Origin: Progne subis subis
Lineage: Eukaryota; Chordata; Aves; Passeriformes; Hirundinidae
Direction of reading: 5' to 3'
DNA length: 64,000 nt
NCBI GenBank assembly: GCA_022316685.1
Contig: JAKJHU010000067.1
Location: 3,172,501 to 3,236,500, forward strand
How positions within the stretch are numbered: position 1 is the first letter of the stretch; every line of letters starts with the position of its first letter. Below, piece after piece: positions 26,489-39,900 of this stretch. The position numbers and the translations under genes are program-made. The notes under the pieces are model-generated. The model was not told where the DNA came from. It worked only from the letters and a program-made list of their open reading frames with translations, and made no database searches.

Positions 26489-29400
26489 CCTCAAGCAATG
26501 CACACAGTCCTGAGCTCTAATTTAGTTTCCATTAATGAAAAATATGTAGTCATTCTGGACAGTAAGTCATGGCTCAGTAGCAGTCCAAATCACAAAGAAC
26601 ACTAGGATCTGTTTTGAAAATAATACAAGACACAACATCATGAAACAAAGTAAATCAAATAATTACTCCATCCACAGACTTCTTCCAAGATATAGCTAAT
26701 CAAAGCTACAGCTGATCTAGAGTCCTTCTTAGAGCACAGGCTTTAATTAAGACAATTTTCAGCAATTTCTTAGAATCAAACTTTCTGTTATTTCAAGAAC
26801 TCAGTGCAATTTGCAATTCTTGAACATATTACATACTGACATATTACATTCTAAGATGCAGAAACATAGGCTTAGTTTTAAAAATCCTTAAGTTATGCTG
26901 CCCTTGGTTAACACACTTTATTCTTACTTCCACGCTGGTTTTATATAAGTACATTTATTTTTATTTCAACTGGTTTAAAAATCAACTGAAATTATGGCAC
27001 AATTTCATAGATTATTTTGTCGGCCCCTCAGGTCAGTGTTTTATTTGTATGCTTTTTCATACCTCAGGTCAAAAGCTGTTGAGCTTCTATAAATTGAATT
27101 GGCTGTCCTTTAGCAAATAACCTAACATATACATTCTACATTTAAATACAAGAGAATTGTAAATTCTGTTGTACTATCTGTTGTAATGTAGTATCTGTTG
27201 CTAATATTGGTAAAGGGAGACAAAGATACCAAATCCCAGTTTGTAATACATTTAACACTGTGTGGTACGCTTTCCAACCTTCTGAGAGCATGAAGTGTTG
27301 CTGTTTGCGCTGCTGCTTCAGCATAGGCTTTCAAATGTTACAGTTCTTTTCTAGTGTAATGTCCCAGCTCACTAACCTTATACAGCAAACAGCTGATACC
27401 TGTGTGGCCTCTGTGTAACCAAGCTGATTATACGAGAGATTAGAGTCCTCAGCCTCTTATAAAAAGCCAGATAAGAATTAACTATGACCAGTTCTCAGCA
27501 TACACAATAGAAACAATGAAACGGTGATTTACTGTACGGCAACTGAGCACGTATTTTGATCAGCTAATGAATGAATTGGGAAGGCATTGAGAATCAGTAA
27601 TGCCTCCAACACTAAACCAGATCTGTAAGAAACTATCACATAGATAAATGTAGGAAATTGAGTCTGTTACTAATATTGATTTGTTCTCTTCTCCCCCAAG
27701 AGTCCCAATTACAAGTTCTAAGTGTTATAAACCCACTTTTAAGAATCTGAATGCAATTTTGCAATTGATATTTGGAGATTTCAGTTGGCTGGATCTTTTA
27801 AGGTGACTTTGCTCAGTCCCTGGCAGGAACACAGCAATTCATTGCAGTCTACCAACACCATCAGTTACCCCAAGTTAAGTTCACACTACCACTTAATTAA
27901 ACAAATGATAAAAGCCTGCAGTCATATGATGCACAGCACCCTGAACATCACCATCTCTGATGTCTTTAATTAGATGTCAGCACTGAAAAACCTGACGACA
28001 TACAAGCCCACCATCCACAGAAACCGTTCTCTTACCCAGGACAGGCACAAAAAAGGCAAGATTAGAATTAGGATGCAGAGAAACACAATAGTAAGGCTAT
28101 CAAGTAATTAAATATCACCAGCAGTAGCCTGATGACATAAAAATTACCAAAAATCCCTCTTGATTGGGCATAAAACCATATGATTAAGTCATTATCTTAC
28201 TGTCAGATTCTGGGTTGCATCTTCATAAGCACAAATTTGTCAATACGTAGTTCCAGAACCATCTTGGTTATCTCACTTTTTAATTAATTTAATACTGCTT
28301 CTCTTTCCCTCCTACACTCAAACTGATGTTACTGCCTTCTAAATTCATGTAATTTATAACTGTGTTTTTCCAGCTTATAAAATGAAGGTAAATACAGCAA
28401 TTATAGTGTTTATGCTAAATTATTATTACAAGGTACAAAGTGAGGCTGTGATGCTTCTGGCATTCCACTGCATAGAACAGCCAGGTCTACCATAAGACAA
28501 CAATTAGTTCTCTGCCAAAAGAAAAGGAAACATTTAAAAATTTGAAACATAAAAGCATGGCAGGAAATGGTAAATTCCATTAACCAAATCAAAATTCAGA
28601 CAAAGGAAAAGCAGCTTTAACATAAACACATCCATGAGTTAATCACTGATTTTCATTTCTATTTCTTTCCCTTTTCTATATTCCTCTTCCCCATGGGTCT
28701 ATACAGTTCTCATTCTTAAACTGCAACACTGCAAAAAAAAGAAGCTGATCTTATATAATAATATGCAAGGCATGTAAGATACCAGGGTTTTATTACCAAG
28801 ATATGACCTGACAGCTATCAAGTGGGTAGTTCACAATATTCTCAGAGAGAAGATCCGCAACATAAATACATTTCCCTGAAAGCAGACCATTTTCCATGTC
28901 ACTGCAGTATTATTACACTTAGATATAGAATTTATGTTCCAGCCTTTAAGTCATTTAGCAATTGATATACTCAATGCTATTTTTATTTTCAGAATTGGAC
29001 ACACATTAATTATACAAGTAAAATAAATTTATCCAAAGGTACTTTGTAGAATATGACGCAGAATTAGGTGCAAAAATCAGGTGTATGTTCCTGGGCCACA
29101 CCTCAAACATTACTGCCCTTCAAGTATTACAGACATTTATAAGAAGAGATGATAGTTTTTAAATATTTAAAGACTAGAATTTCTTAGGCTTATCTTTTTC
29201 AACTAAAATTTTGGCCTCAATATATCCTTTAGCCTTTCCCTAGAAGGTCATGCTCTTCTCTAGTTCTCTACTTAGACTTACTTTTCTCCCCTTCTCTCTT
29301 ACAAACACCATAATTAACAACCAGGACAGCTGCTTTTTATACCGCATTCAATGGCATGATACTGCATCATACTTTCTAGGTGTATAACAAAATATAAAAA

Positions 29401-32089
29401 AAGAACCCTCAAAATATTTTCCTGCAGAACTGCTTCTCAGGAATCCTTATGATATGCAGGTGACTACTCCTACCTACACCCACAAAAAATTCTGCAGTAA
29501 GCCTACTGAAATACATTTGTTTCTCTTCTATGCCAGACCCTTTTCAAAGTTAATTTTAAATTCCAAAGACTTGATGCTGAAGTGCCTGCAACCCTTCAGG
29601 TTAGACATTGTCTCATACTGTAAGTAATCCCCCATCTCACAAGAAACTGCATCTGCTGTATATAAACTACATTTTCTCTTAAGTACCTAAAAAAACCCCA
29701 AAAAACCAACAACCCAAAGCTTCATTAAATAAACAAGACGGTGATGGTTTTTTCCTTGTCAAAACTTGTCATGCCTTGTTTCTTAAATTTCCTTTTGCGG
29801 TTGCTTGTCATCCTATTCTGTTTGTCTATAAAAACACTGAAAATTATTAAACTGTTTGCAGAACACCAGGTTAGTCTGAGTGTTCTAAGATTCTCATTTT
29901 TACAGGGAAAAAAACCCTGAAAGAGCAGTAACAATAACTGAAGCCCACTAATCTTTTCTCACAGTGTTCTTCTGCTGCCACATTTACAGAAGTGTGAAGT
30001 GTGAATCATTCAATTTTACATAAAGTAAAAAGCAGGCATTTTGGAAGAAATCTTGTTATCCAACTACAGGCACATAATTTTAACCTTATCCTGGATGGAG
30101 ATAATGCATATGAATAGATCAAAGACACAAAATGAGAAAGGAAGAGTACTTCACAGACTAAGACCCCTGTCTTCACCTGTTCCCTGTGATGCCTCTTTTA
30201 ATATAAGGGGACATAAAGAATTATCTTCTGGAAAGAAAAGCATATTTCTCACCACTGATTAATGTAAGTTTACAGAAAGGAAAAAAAAACCCAAAATCAC
30301 AACACAAAATATTCACCAAGTTTTACCTCAAAAGATTTTTCCTACTGTTCAACATTTTGAAGAATACCAGTCATTAAACTTTCCCTCTGTGCTAATTGCT
30401 AACGGCTGGAGCTTTACTCTGTGTTAAGTGCTGGCATTCAAATATGGCATCTGATGTCAGCTTACAGTGCCAGTGTTTACAATCCTCTCCTTGCATGATG
30501 TCCCAGATCACAGGTCATGACATCTTTCACAGAGGTGTTACCACTCTTGTCGCATGCCAGATGAAAGCAAACAGACAGGAACTGTAACTTGTTCCTGCAC
30601 ATGACACTATTTCAGCGACAGACAACTTACTGATACTTCCATATTCAATGATTCAATCATGCGGAATCTTAAGGTGAAAAAAGGATTTACTTTCTACAAG
30701 GGTAGTTTCTCACAGACATTGCCTCACAGTGGGGAAGCCTCTCAGCAATAACTGCTAGAGGTTTTAATTGCATAGTTTGCATGCAAGCTATCGAATATAG
30801 GCAGAGTATTCCTATAAATAGACCAGATTTTTTCCCCAGAGACAGCACGTGTTGATTTGAGATGGGTTGCAAAGGTTAACCTGCACATGATTTGGCATCA
30901 GAACTTGGATGAGGTCTGTTCTTGTTGTGGGATGGCAGCCAAGCAGCTGCTGGCAGCATCTTACAGCAGAATTTTTGCTATGACTAATTCAGGTGACTGT
31001 ACCAGTACAATAGAGAAGAATGAAAATATCTTTCCCAGGGAAAAAAAAAGGAAACTGTCTATCTGTAGTAGTGAAATGCAGGGCAAAGATTATCTGGAAC
31101 TTCTCAGTGGCAGTCACAATCCTTTCTATAGAGACATGGTATGCTTTTGCCATCAAAAGAGCAGCTTGCAGGTAGTTCAAGCAGCTACAATCACCTTTAG
31201 CTACAAAAGGTAAATCCATTCCTTTCCTTTATTGAACAAAGTGATATATTTCTGCAATAAAAATACTTTAGCTTGTACAAACACTAAGCTTGTTAGGCAA
31301 TTCAGCACCATTTCCCCAGTCCTAGTCCTACTGGAAGTACAAGGGCTTCACAGTCTTCTTAAATACATTTGTCAAGCTTTCAATCAATATTTATGAAATA
31401 TGATGGTTCTAACTTGCCCTGTTGCAACCCATGAAGAAAACTGCTCCCTTAGTCCAAACTGTGTTAGATCAAAGGTCTGTTTCGATTCTCATCCTACTAA
31501 AGCAAGAGTATAAACTAATGCAAATTCATTTTCAGCATACTTCAACAGCTTGGCATTGCTGGAGATACGCAGCTGTATACTAATGTTCATCTCCTTCTGC
31601 TAACTAGAAGATAACATCATGCAATGGGGCAAAGCAGAGTATCCCAATTTTACCCACAGATGCAGCATCAATCCATAACACCAAGACACACTAAGCACAG
31701 GACCAGTCCCATCTGAGAGGCTCAATGTATAGAGAAAAACTTCCTAGACAAAACTAAGCTAGCATACCACAAGAAGGAATTCCAACAATAAACAAGCAAG
31801 ACGCCCAGACACCAAGAAAAACCTTTTTCATAAATCAAATAATACACCTTAAAAATCTCAGTCATGATCTTCAAGAAAAGCGTGTCCCTGCTTCAACCTC
31901 TTCCTTCCTTTGCCTACCAGATTCTAAATTCCCTTTCCTGACACCTCCCAATTGATCTTAAGTTTGAAAGTTTAGTTGCTGATCAAGAATACCTGCATCT
32001 GTGTTGATGTGCATCTACCTTCAAGAGCTATTTCTTGTCACACATTCTCACTCCTCTCTCTGGCTGGTATTTGCTCTGGCACAGTAATT

Positions 32090-32285
32090 TTCTCCCCTAT
32101 TTAACTCTGATAACGCTGATGCTGCCACTGTCAGTGATGGGCTCGGCCTTGGCCAGCAGCAGGTGTGTCCGGCAGCCAGCTGACATTGGCTCTGAGCACG
32201 TGGGGGCAGCTTCTGTAAGAAGCCTGCCCCTGTAGCCCCCTGCTACCAAAACCTTGTCACACAAACCCAGTAAGCAAGCTGTCAT
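32090..32285. repeat. GC-rich patch, possible unclassified avian interspersed repeat
   Basis: An abrupt GC-rich island of about 190 bases in AT-rich intron. It contains GTCAGTGATGGGCTCGG, GGGGGCAGCTTCTG and CTACCAAAACCTTGTCACAC. The phrasing resembles a dispersed avian sequence I recall, but I cannot name the family or its orientation. It has no typical CR1 end. Confidence 0.4.
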
Positions 32286-33410
32286 GCTTTAAGTCTAAAC
32301 ACAAAAGAATGCTAGCATGATTTTTACAAATGAAAAGAGTCTGTTTGTAAAAAAATGTTTTCTTTGTATAACTGGCTGTAGTTTCCAAAACTTTCAACTT
32401 TAAAAACAAATTTATTTACCAGCTCATAGTAATCAACAAGTCGTGCAAAATTTGCTGTTTACACTGAAGATTTTAGCTTCCCCAGGGAACTGGAGTATTC
32501 AAAAATTACAGAAACATGCCAAAAATTAAGGTACTCTAGGAACAAGGACCTTCAAATCTTCACGTGCTCAAGTTAAAGAGCTGTCTATGGAGGTATCTAG
32601 TAGTAGGATGTGAGACAGCACCAGCTTCCAGCAGACCAGGTTGCTGTGTGACACCTGGCAGCCCTCAGCCTCATCCAGCATTAGGTACCTGCCTGTCAGG
32701 TAGCACGGCAGAGCCCTTGTGCCAGCAAGACCTGGCACTTGGCTGACATGGGCACGCTGCCCACTCCACCCACAATGGAAAAGCAAAGCCTCTGCCACAG
32801 CTGCCATCCATAAAAGAGCGATAACAACATCTCTGCCTCACAAATGTACTGCAGGGAAAATTGAATTTGAGGTGGGAAGCATTCAGAGACGAAAAGTAGA
32901 TATTTTTATGAGCAAATTTGGAGTATTTTTAATCAACAACTAAACATTTGAAGCAACATAGTTATTATACCTTGCATTCAAAAATATTGCAAAGATCACG
33001 TACACAAAACCACAGTCCTTCCTTTGTTATCTTCCTCCACGTCCTCCAAGGAAATGCCACACAGAAAAGCACATTTATTTTATATACAGTGATATATTAC
33101 ATTTGATGCTATAATTAAAAACATAATTAAAAAGCAAAACCAATTAATATTGTCCACTGTGGTAAAAAAAAAAATAATTACATTACTGGACTGTATCATA
33201 CATCCATCTTAACTATGGCTAACCAACCTAGAAAACAAATACTGCTTTAAAAATGGCTCATTTTATGAAAAAAGGAACATTTTATGTACTACCACTGCCT
33301 CTCTGAACTGGGCCTCCAGAATCAAAAGATGAAGCAAACAACAGGAACTCATCCAAAACTCCGGAGCTTCAAATACACAAAAAGAGACCTTACACTCCAA
33401 AAACAAATAA

Positions 33411-33853
33411 AGAATCGTTTCAGTAGGAAGACTTTTAAGATCATCGAGTGCAACTATATTAACAAACACTGCTAAGTCCACTGCTTAAATATGTCCCTGA
33501 GTACCACATCTATGTATCTTTTAAAAACCTCCAGGGACGGAGACTCAAACTCTTTCCTGGGCAGCCTACTCCACGTCTTAATCACCCTTTCTGTGAAGAA
33601 ATTGTTCCTAACATCCTAAACCTTCCCTGGGAACAAACGGAGGTTTTTCCTCTTGTCCTACAACTCATTACCTGGGAGAAGAGACTGACCCCCATCTTGC
33701 TACAACCTCCTTTCAGGCAGCTGGAGAGAGCAACGAGGTCTCCCCTGAGCCTCCTCTTCTCCAGGCCAAAAAACCCCAGCTCTCTCAGCCACTCTTTAGA
33801 CTCTTACCCCAGATCCTTCAACAGACTCATTTCTACTCTTCCGACACCTCCAG
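33411..33853 (-). mobile_element. CR1 LINE, 3' fragment
   Basis: The plus strand reads as the reverse complement of a CR1 3' end. It begins AGAATCGTTTCAGTAGGAAG and continues AAGATCATCGAGTGCAAC, AAACCTCCAGGGACGGAGAC, CTGGGCAGCCTACTCCACG and TTGTCCTACAACTCATTACC. CTCCTCTTCTCCAGGCC follows before a degraded end near 33853. It is the same CR1 subgroup as the copy beside the CpG island at 59.7 kb. Confidence 0.92.
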
Positions 33854-36098
33854 CCTGTATACATAAACATATAAATATATAAAAATACATATAGAGAAAA
33901 ATAAAATCTACACAGTGAGAAACAAGAAAAAGCAATCTGCAACTAACCAGTGCCACCTGAACAGTTCCGATGAGATTCAGTGACCCTCGATGCAGAGGGT
34001 AAGGCTGGATATTTGTATCGGAATGAGTCACTGCCCCATTTGCAATCACCACTGCAATTTATCTTTCTTATCTTGGACACCTAGCTTAGAAAGAGATGAA
34101 TGGCCTTCTGGAGGTAATTATTTCTGTAAATTTAATGGAGATATAAGAGTAACCAGCTCAACACAGGCATCTAAATTTTAGGCAATTAAATCTGGACAGA
34201 GAATTAAACTCGTGTCTACTGTTGGACCATAACTCCAAGGCTACACATTCCTGACAACAGGCATCAAGACAAGAGCGTAAGAGCTACATTTTGACATGCA
34301 CAGGCTAAAATTTACCTACTGTTTGAATGCAACTGCAAGAAGAGCTTTCAGTATTGTCAGAAAAGATAAAACTTCTGCAAAATAGGCAGAATCATAACAT
34401 TAGGGAAAATAAAATTCTGTACTTATAAACAGCAATTAAAAATACGTATAAACACATTCAAACTCTTCTAAGAATCCTAAGAAATCACCTAGTTTCCTGA
34501 ATGTCAAAGAAAAAGTCCTTCTTAGGAGGAACTTAACTTGTGCTTCCTCCTCTTTCCTCTAAGAGGAAGACAGAAACAGCTACTACAGTCAGTCTTGTAA
34601 AGGACTTGCCAAGAAGTTAACCCATCATTTTACCACCTTTCACCAATGTCTGAACTTCTTGACTCAGGAATATGACACAAATTGATCTGGATGATTTCAG
34701 GGAAACTGATACTTCCAACGCTGATTTACTTTTATATCTAGAGCACCAGTGGCTGCCACAGACTCCAGAAATCTATGGCAGCCATAGCTAAGGGAGAAAG
34801 CGTACATCGGGATGACTGAATGATGTACTTCTGGAAGTCACCATCTCCGAGCACGTGCAGTACCACAAAAGCCAACAGCACAGCTGTAGCCTTAAACTGC
34901 TTGCAGAGTCCAGTGTAGAATATTTTTACACCAAAAAGTAAATGACTGCCTCAAAATTAAAGAAACTCCTGACAAGCAAATAATATATGTAACTGTAAAA
35001 CTCAAAGTCTGCAAATTCAGGTCTGCTTTAAAAAAAAAAATTGCTCTTAATTTCTTCATTGAACAGACATCCCCATAAACTTTTATTTTATGTGACTCAA
35101 ACTTGCAACATATGGAATGCAGACAGGTCACAGTAGCAATAATGCAAAATCTTACCATTTCTACTCTATTTCATCCTATGTGCACCACTAAAATCCTTCC
35201 ATCTTGCACTGCCTCTAGCAGTTTCTGAAGTTGATTTTATAACTATAGTTTCACATGCAGATAGAAAATCCAGGAATAGGAAAATAAAGCTTTCAAAACT
35301 TTATCTAACAGGTTAGACAGAAAAACTACACGTTGTTTGTAAAACCTATGTATTACTACACAAAAATTAAATTAAAGACACAGACAATACCAGAAGAGAG
35401 AGAAAATACAAACATTAAATATCAGACAGGTTTCATAAACAGTATTTTTATGTGTATTTACTCACACCACTTCAGGCATAGGCAATGCTATAATATGCTG
35501 TAACTCTTATCTTCAATAGCTACTTGCAGTCCACACTTAATATAATATTATGGCACCCTTAAGACTTTTTTTTCTTTTGCTCTTTTTTTGCAACTTTCTT
35601 TTTTTGAATGGATTTGTGATCACAGAATCCAAGTGAACAGTATGAAATAATTAAACATGCCTTCAAGGGCTTCCATAAGGTGAGATGACACCTTTCACAA
35701 AAATGGAATTAAGCACAGTTACATTTTAGTTAAAAGTATCAAAAAGACAAACTTTAACTTGAAATGCCTTTCTTGAAACACCTAGGTTTTTTGGCCTGAG
35801 TAGGTATCATTCTGATAAGAATTTAGAGATGCGCACTGAATGTACAACCTACACTTCTGAAAATCCTGACTCCAGCTTTCTCCATTGCTCTGCTTTAATT
35901 CCTAGTCAGAATTCCCACCTTTTCAGTTCTTAACCTTCTCTATCTGATGGAAAACAGAAAACTGTCTGAAAATGAGCGGAGTGTCAGTGAACTGTTAGAG
36001 ATACTCAGTAACACGCACAGGGAGGCAGACAAAAGAGCACTTCACTGAGTGTGCTCAGGCAAAGATCCTTGGCATCTGCTTTACCATTTTTCTCTTCT
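33854..36098 (-). other. TDRD3: TDRD3 intron 1, segment between two CR1 copies
   Basis: About 2.2 kb of AT-rich intron. A short TA/CATA-rich stretch near 33860-33895 abuts the CR1. No gene or transposon recognised. Confidence 0.75.
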
Positions 36099-36966
36099 GG
36101 CAACACCAAACTGAGCAGTGCAGTCAGCACACCTGAGGGACAGGATGCCACCCAGAGGGACAAGCTCAAGAAATGACCCTATGGGAACCTCATGAGGTTC
36201 AACAAAGCCTAGTGCATCGTCCTGCACCCAGGTAGGAGCAACCCCCAGTATCAGTATAGGCTGGGGGATGAAGGGATTGAGAACAGCCCTGCTGAGAAGG
36301 ACTTGGGGGTGCTGCTGGATGAAAAGCTGGATGTGAGTTGGCAACATGTGTTCAGAGCTCAGAAAGCCAACGGCATCCCAGGCTGCATCAAATGAAGCAG
36401 GACCAGCACGTTGAAGGAGGTGATTGTGTCCCTCTGCTCTGGTAAGACCCCACCTGAAGTGCTGCATCCAGCTATGGGGTCTGAAGCACTGGAAGGACAT
36501 GGATCTGCTAGAACAATTCCAGAGGAGGGACACAAAAATGATCAGAGGGATGGAACTTCACCTGTGAGGAAAGGCTGAGAGAGCTAGGGTTGTTCAGAAT
36601 GGAGGAGGCCCCAGGGTGACCTTACGGCAACATTTCAGTATGTGAAGGGCCTTATAAAAAGGATGGGGACAAGCTTTTAAGTAGGCCCAATTAAGATAGG
36701 ACAAGGGGTAATGATTTTAAACTGAAAAGAGGGTGGGATCACAACCAGATATAAGGAAGCAATTTTTTTTTTTTGCAATGAGGGTGAGGAAACACTGGAA
36801 TAGGTTGCTCAGAGAGACTGGCAGATGCTCAATCCCTGGAAATATTCAGGGTCACGAATGAGGCTCTGAGCACCCTGATCTAGTTGAAGATGTCCCTACC
36901 CATGGTAGGGGGGCTGGACTAGATGTCCTTTAAACGTTCCTTTTGACCCAAACTATTCAATTCTTT
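36099..36966 (+). mobile_element. CR1 LINE, 5'-truncated, with reverse transcriptase remnant
   Basis: The plus strand follows CR1 from ACACCAAACTGAGCAGTGCA to the 3' untranslated part. On the way are GGGAACCTCATGAGGTTCAA, GGCTGGGGGATGAAGGGATT, AAGGACTTGGGGGTGCTGCT, AAGACCCCACCTGAAGTGCT and GGAGGAGGCCCCAGG. The end is CTAGATGTCCTTTAAACG and a decayed tail near 36966. The [12 protein letters not shown] motif of the CR1 reverse-transcriptase C-terminus is readable near 36300, but the frame is broken elsewhere. It lies antisense to TDRD3. Confidence 0.93.
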
Positions 36967-39900
36967 ATTAATGGCATGCTACAAAATTGTTCATGACCTT
37001 AATGCCTCAGAAATAATTTTTCCTACACCAGAGCTCTTTAAGTCACACTGAACACAGGAAAACACTTTTAATATAATTCACAAAGAGATTCAATAGAAGG
37101 CACACCTCTCTATATTCCACTGAAAAACTGTGAATGCCTAACTAAACAAATCAGACAGGGCTTCTGTCTTGCTGTACACTCAGGCTATGCTTACCCTTTA
37201 TGGCCAACTATTTCTTTTGTCTTTACTGATTTAAGGATCTGGACACTGTCAGTTCAAAAATAAAATTTAAAAAATGCTTCTCAGGAGACCATTTTCACAT
37301 CCCTCTCCACAAACATGATTTGTTCCCTTTTCTTTGATATTACTCATAGCTCTTTGAAAGATCAAGTCATTGCCTACACTCTGGCAAGACTATTACTCTG
37401 TTTACTAGTGAGAAGTTAAGAGAAGTTAATGGTTTGACAACTGAAAATTTGGCTTTCACGCAGACTGGTCAAATAGCCATGAGTCACCAGTGCTGATCTC
37501 AAAGTTGCTTTGCCCATACAAATTTGATCAAAGAACTCCCTCTTTGCTCACAGACTGCTTCCTGAACCAGGCACGACCTGGTTCTTCAGCAGGCTTTGCT
37601 ATGCACTTCGCCTATCTGCACATACACCTATATCCCCTCTGAAGTTTGGTTAATGGATAGACGAAATTCCTGACTTCTGTCCTAACAACTGCAATCACAA
37701 AATTTACCGTTAAGTGTCCCACCTCACAAAACTGCACAATAGCACACATCCAAGTATTCCTGACATGAATTAAATTCATACATTGCGCTTCTAATTCTGA
37801 AAATTTTAAGGGGTCTGAATTAAGTCCAGCTCCATCTTCTACAGGCAAATGACAATATATCATCAAAACTTATATAATTACCTACAAGTATATTCACAGC
37901 GCACCTATTTTATCAATGAGGTGAGATGGGAAATTTGTGAGCAAGCCTTGGGATTTAGGGCAGTGTTCTACAGGCACAAAGGCTTGAGATGTCCACCTCC
38001 AGCCATGAGGAGCATTTACACACTCCAACTTGCCCTTGACTAAAAACATCTCTTTAAACTCCTCATACAACTGAAAACTGCATGCTTTGGTACACACAAA
38101 TGCAAAGCACATGATAAAAAAATAGTGACAGAGGAGAAATAAGGGTGAAGAACAAAGGCAGAAGAAAATGACAAAATAAGTAACCTTGTCTCTGCTTTTT
38201 TTTAAACATTACTTCAACTAAGACCATTCCTTTTTCTGCACTCTGATGTTCTCTCAGCAGAGTTCAGAAAGGATATGCAGAAAAAATGGAGCAACATGAG
38301 GCATGTGTATTGTCATGAACAGGTAACTAGTATGACAGCCATTTTTTCAGATAACTAGCTGCTTTTTTTAAATGCTTTTCCTTTTTCTCTTTTTGCTTTA
38401 GGGTTACTTGACTGGATTGAATATGTTAGTACATGTGAAAACATTATAAAAGGAGACTCATGTTCTGTTCAGTGTACTGCTGATTAACTGAAAGTCCTAA
38501 TTACCAGCAATTCTGCCATCCTTCATTAATACACACCCACCCTTGCTCACCTACTTCAGGTTCTGTTTTCCTTACAAGTTTTACAGATAGTTATATTCCA
38601 GTTTACCTCCATCTGAAGTATTAAGAACTAAACACACCTTAGTACACACCTGCTCTCAATCTCTGACAGCTGAGGGAGGTGTTAGAGAGCAAAAGTAATG
38701 CATCAGAATAAATAGAGAAGTTAAATTCACAACCACTGCATTCTGATTTCTACAGAGAACAGAATACAACTAACTTGGGAGTTAGGACATGTTATGGTGC
38801 CTCATCGTGAGAGTTAGAAAGAAGTAAAATTTTAAAAATAATGCTCAGGACCATTATCTTCCTTATTTTGAAGAAAACAAGGTAAGTTCAGCTGAATCTA
38901 CGAAAACAGTCCCCTTCAAAAAATATTCTCTCCTGTTCTGCAGGATAATTATCTGCCAATAACCATATATCTTCTATAAAGTAAATCTTAAGAGAACATC
39001 ATCCTTCTTAGACATTTTCATTTTGGACAAATTCTGATAAAATCTTTCCTGCACCTGCTGAAATTTTATCTATCACAGTATTTCAAGAAATGGTCACTCT
39101 ATCTGTCTTGAATGAAGAGCTTAGCTTCTGCTTCGGAAAGCATCAAGGGATTAAAAAACGTTTTACCACAGCTGCATGTTGTCCTAGGAATAACTGCAGT
39201 GGATAATTGTAACACCAAATAACATTGTGCACAAAAATTAGAATTCATCCTAGAATATTGCATAAACATAGCATCTCCCCATAATTTCAGGGCTAGGTAT
39301 CTGAGCCTTCGTCACTTCCTTCTGTTGAACTTCCTCTAAATGCTAAAATATACACAAAGGGGGGAAAAAAACAATCAAACCCACAGACTGACTCACTAAG
39401 CCTAAGGGGTAATTTGCCTGAGATTCTGAGGCATAGAAAGAAAGCTTGATTATATATAAATTGGGAAATGGCATCAAAGAAGAATGACTATTCACAACAG
39501 CGTGTATTACAGATTCACAAAGCAGAGGAGGCAGAATATGTGTCTCAAATCCCCAGGGCCTGAGCTGGTATCTATTTTACCTAGAACTGAAACACCCCAG
39601 CTGCTAAATTAAGGAGCATAAGGCAGAGACAGGCACTTTTGCCAAATTTCTCTGCCCTCCTTTTGTATTCAGTATTTAGAAAAAGCAAACACTTCAAAGA
39701 TTAAATAGATAAACCATTTCACATGAAGTCTAGCTTATTAATTTTTATTTTAGTGACCAAATTAAAAAGTTTTTAAAATGCAGCTCAGTTAGTCTTAGAA
39801 AAACGATTATATATCATGCAGTTTGTCTAGCAGCCATGTCACACAGATGAATTCTAACCATGCAAGCCAATTTCAGCCAAATTTGACAAAGAAACAGAAG

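Larger units (their letters stand above)
15675..33410 (-). other. TDRD3: TDRD3 intron 1, left part (17.7 kb)
   Basis: Long AT-rich intron sequence up to the exon 2 acceptor. I see simple repeats only: (AAAAC)n at about 16079-16100, a TA run near 17102, CA units near 20817-20836, A18 at 25203-25220 and A23 at 26466-26488. There are two more GC-rich patches near 23090-23240 and 32090-32800. No exon, RNA gene or LINE/LTR body was recognised with confidence. The near absence of CR1 and LTR copies over 17 kb contrasts with the right part of the intron. Confidence 0.8.

Noticed and set aside
30857..31213. 118-codon plus-strand frame in intron 1
   Set aside because: It starts at TTG, shows no recognisable motif, and its Lys/Ser-rich composition is ordinary for AT-rich intron.
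36081..36533. 150-codon minus-strand frame
   Set aside because: It is the antisense of the CR1 copy at 36099-36966, which accounts for its openness.
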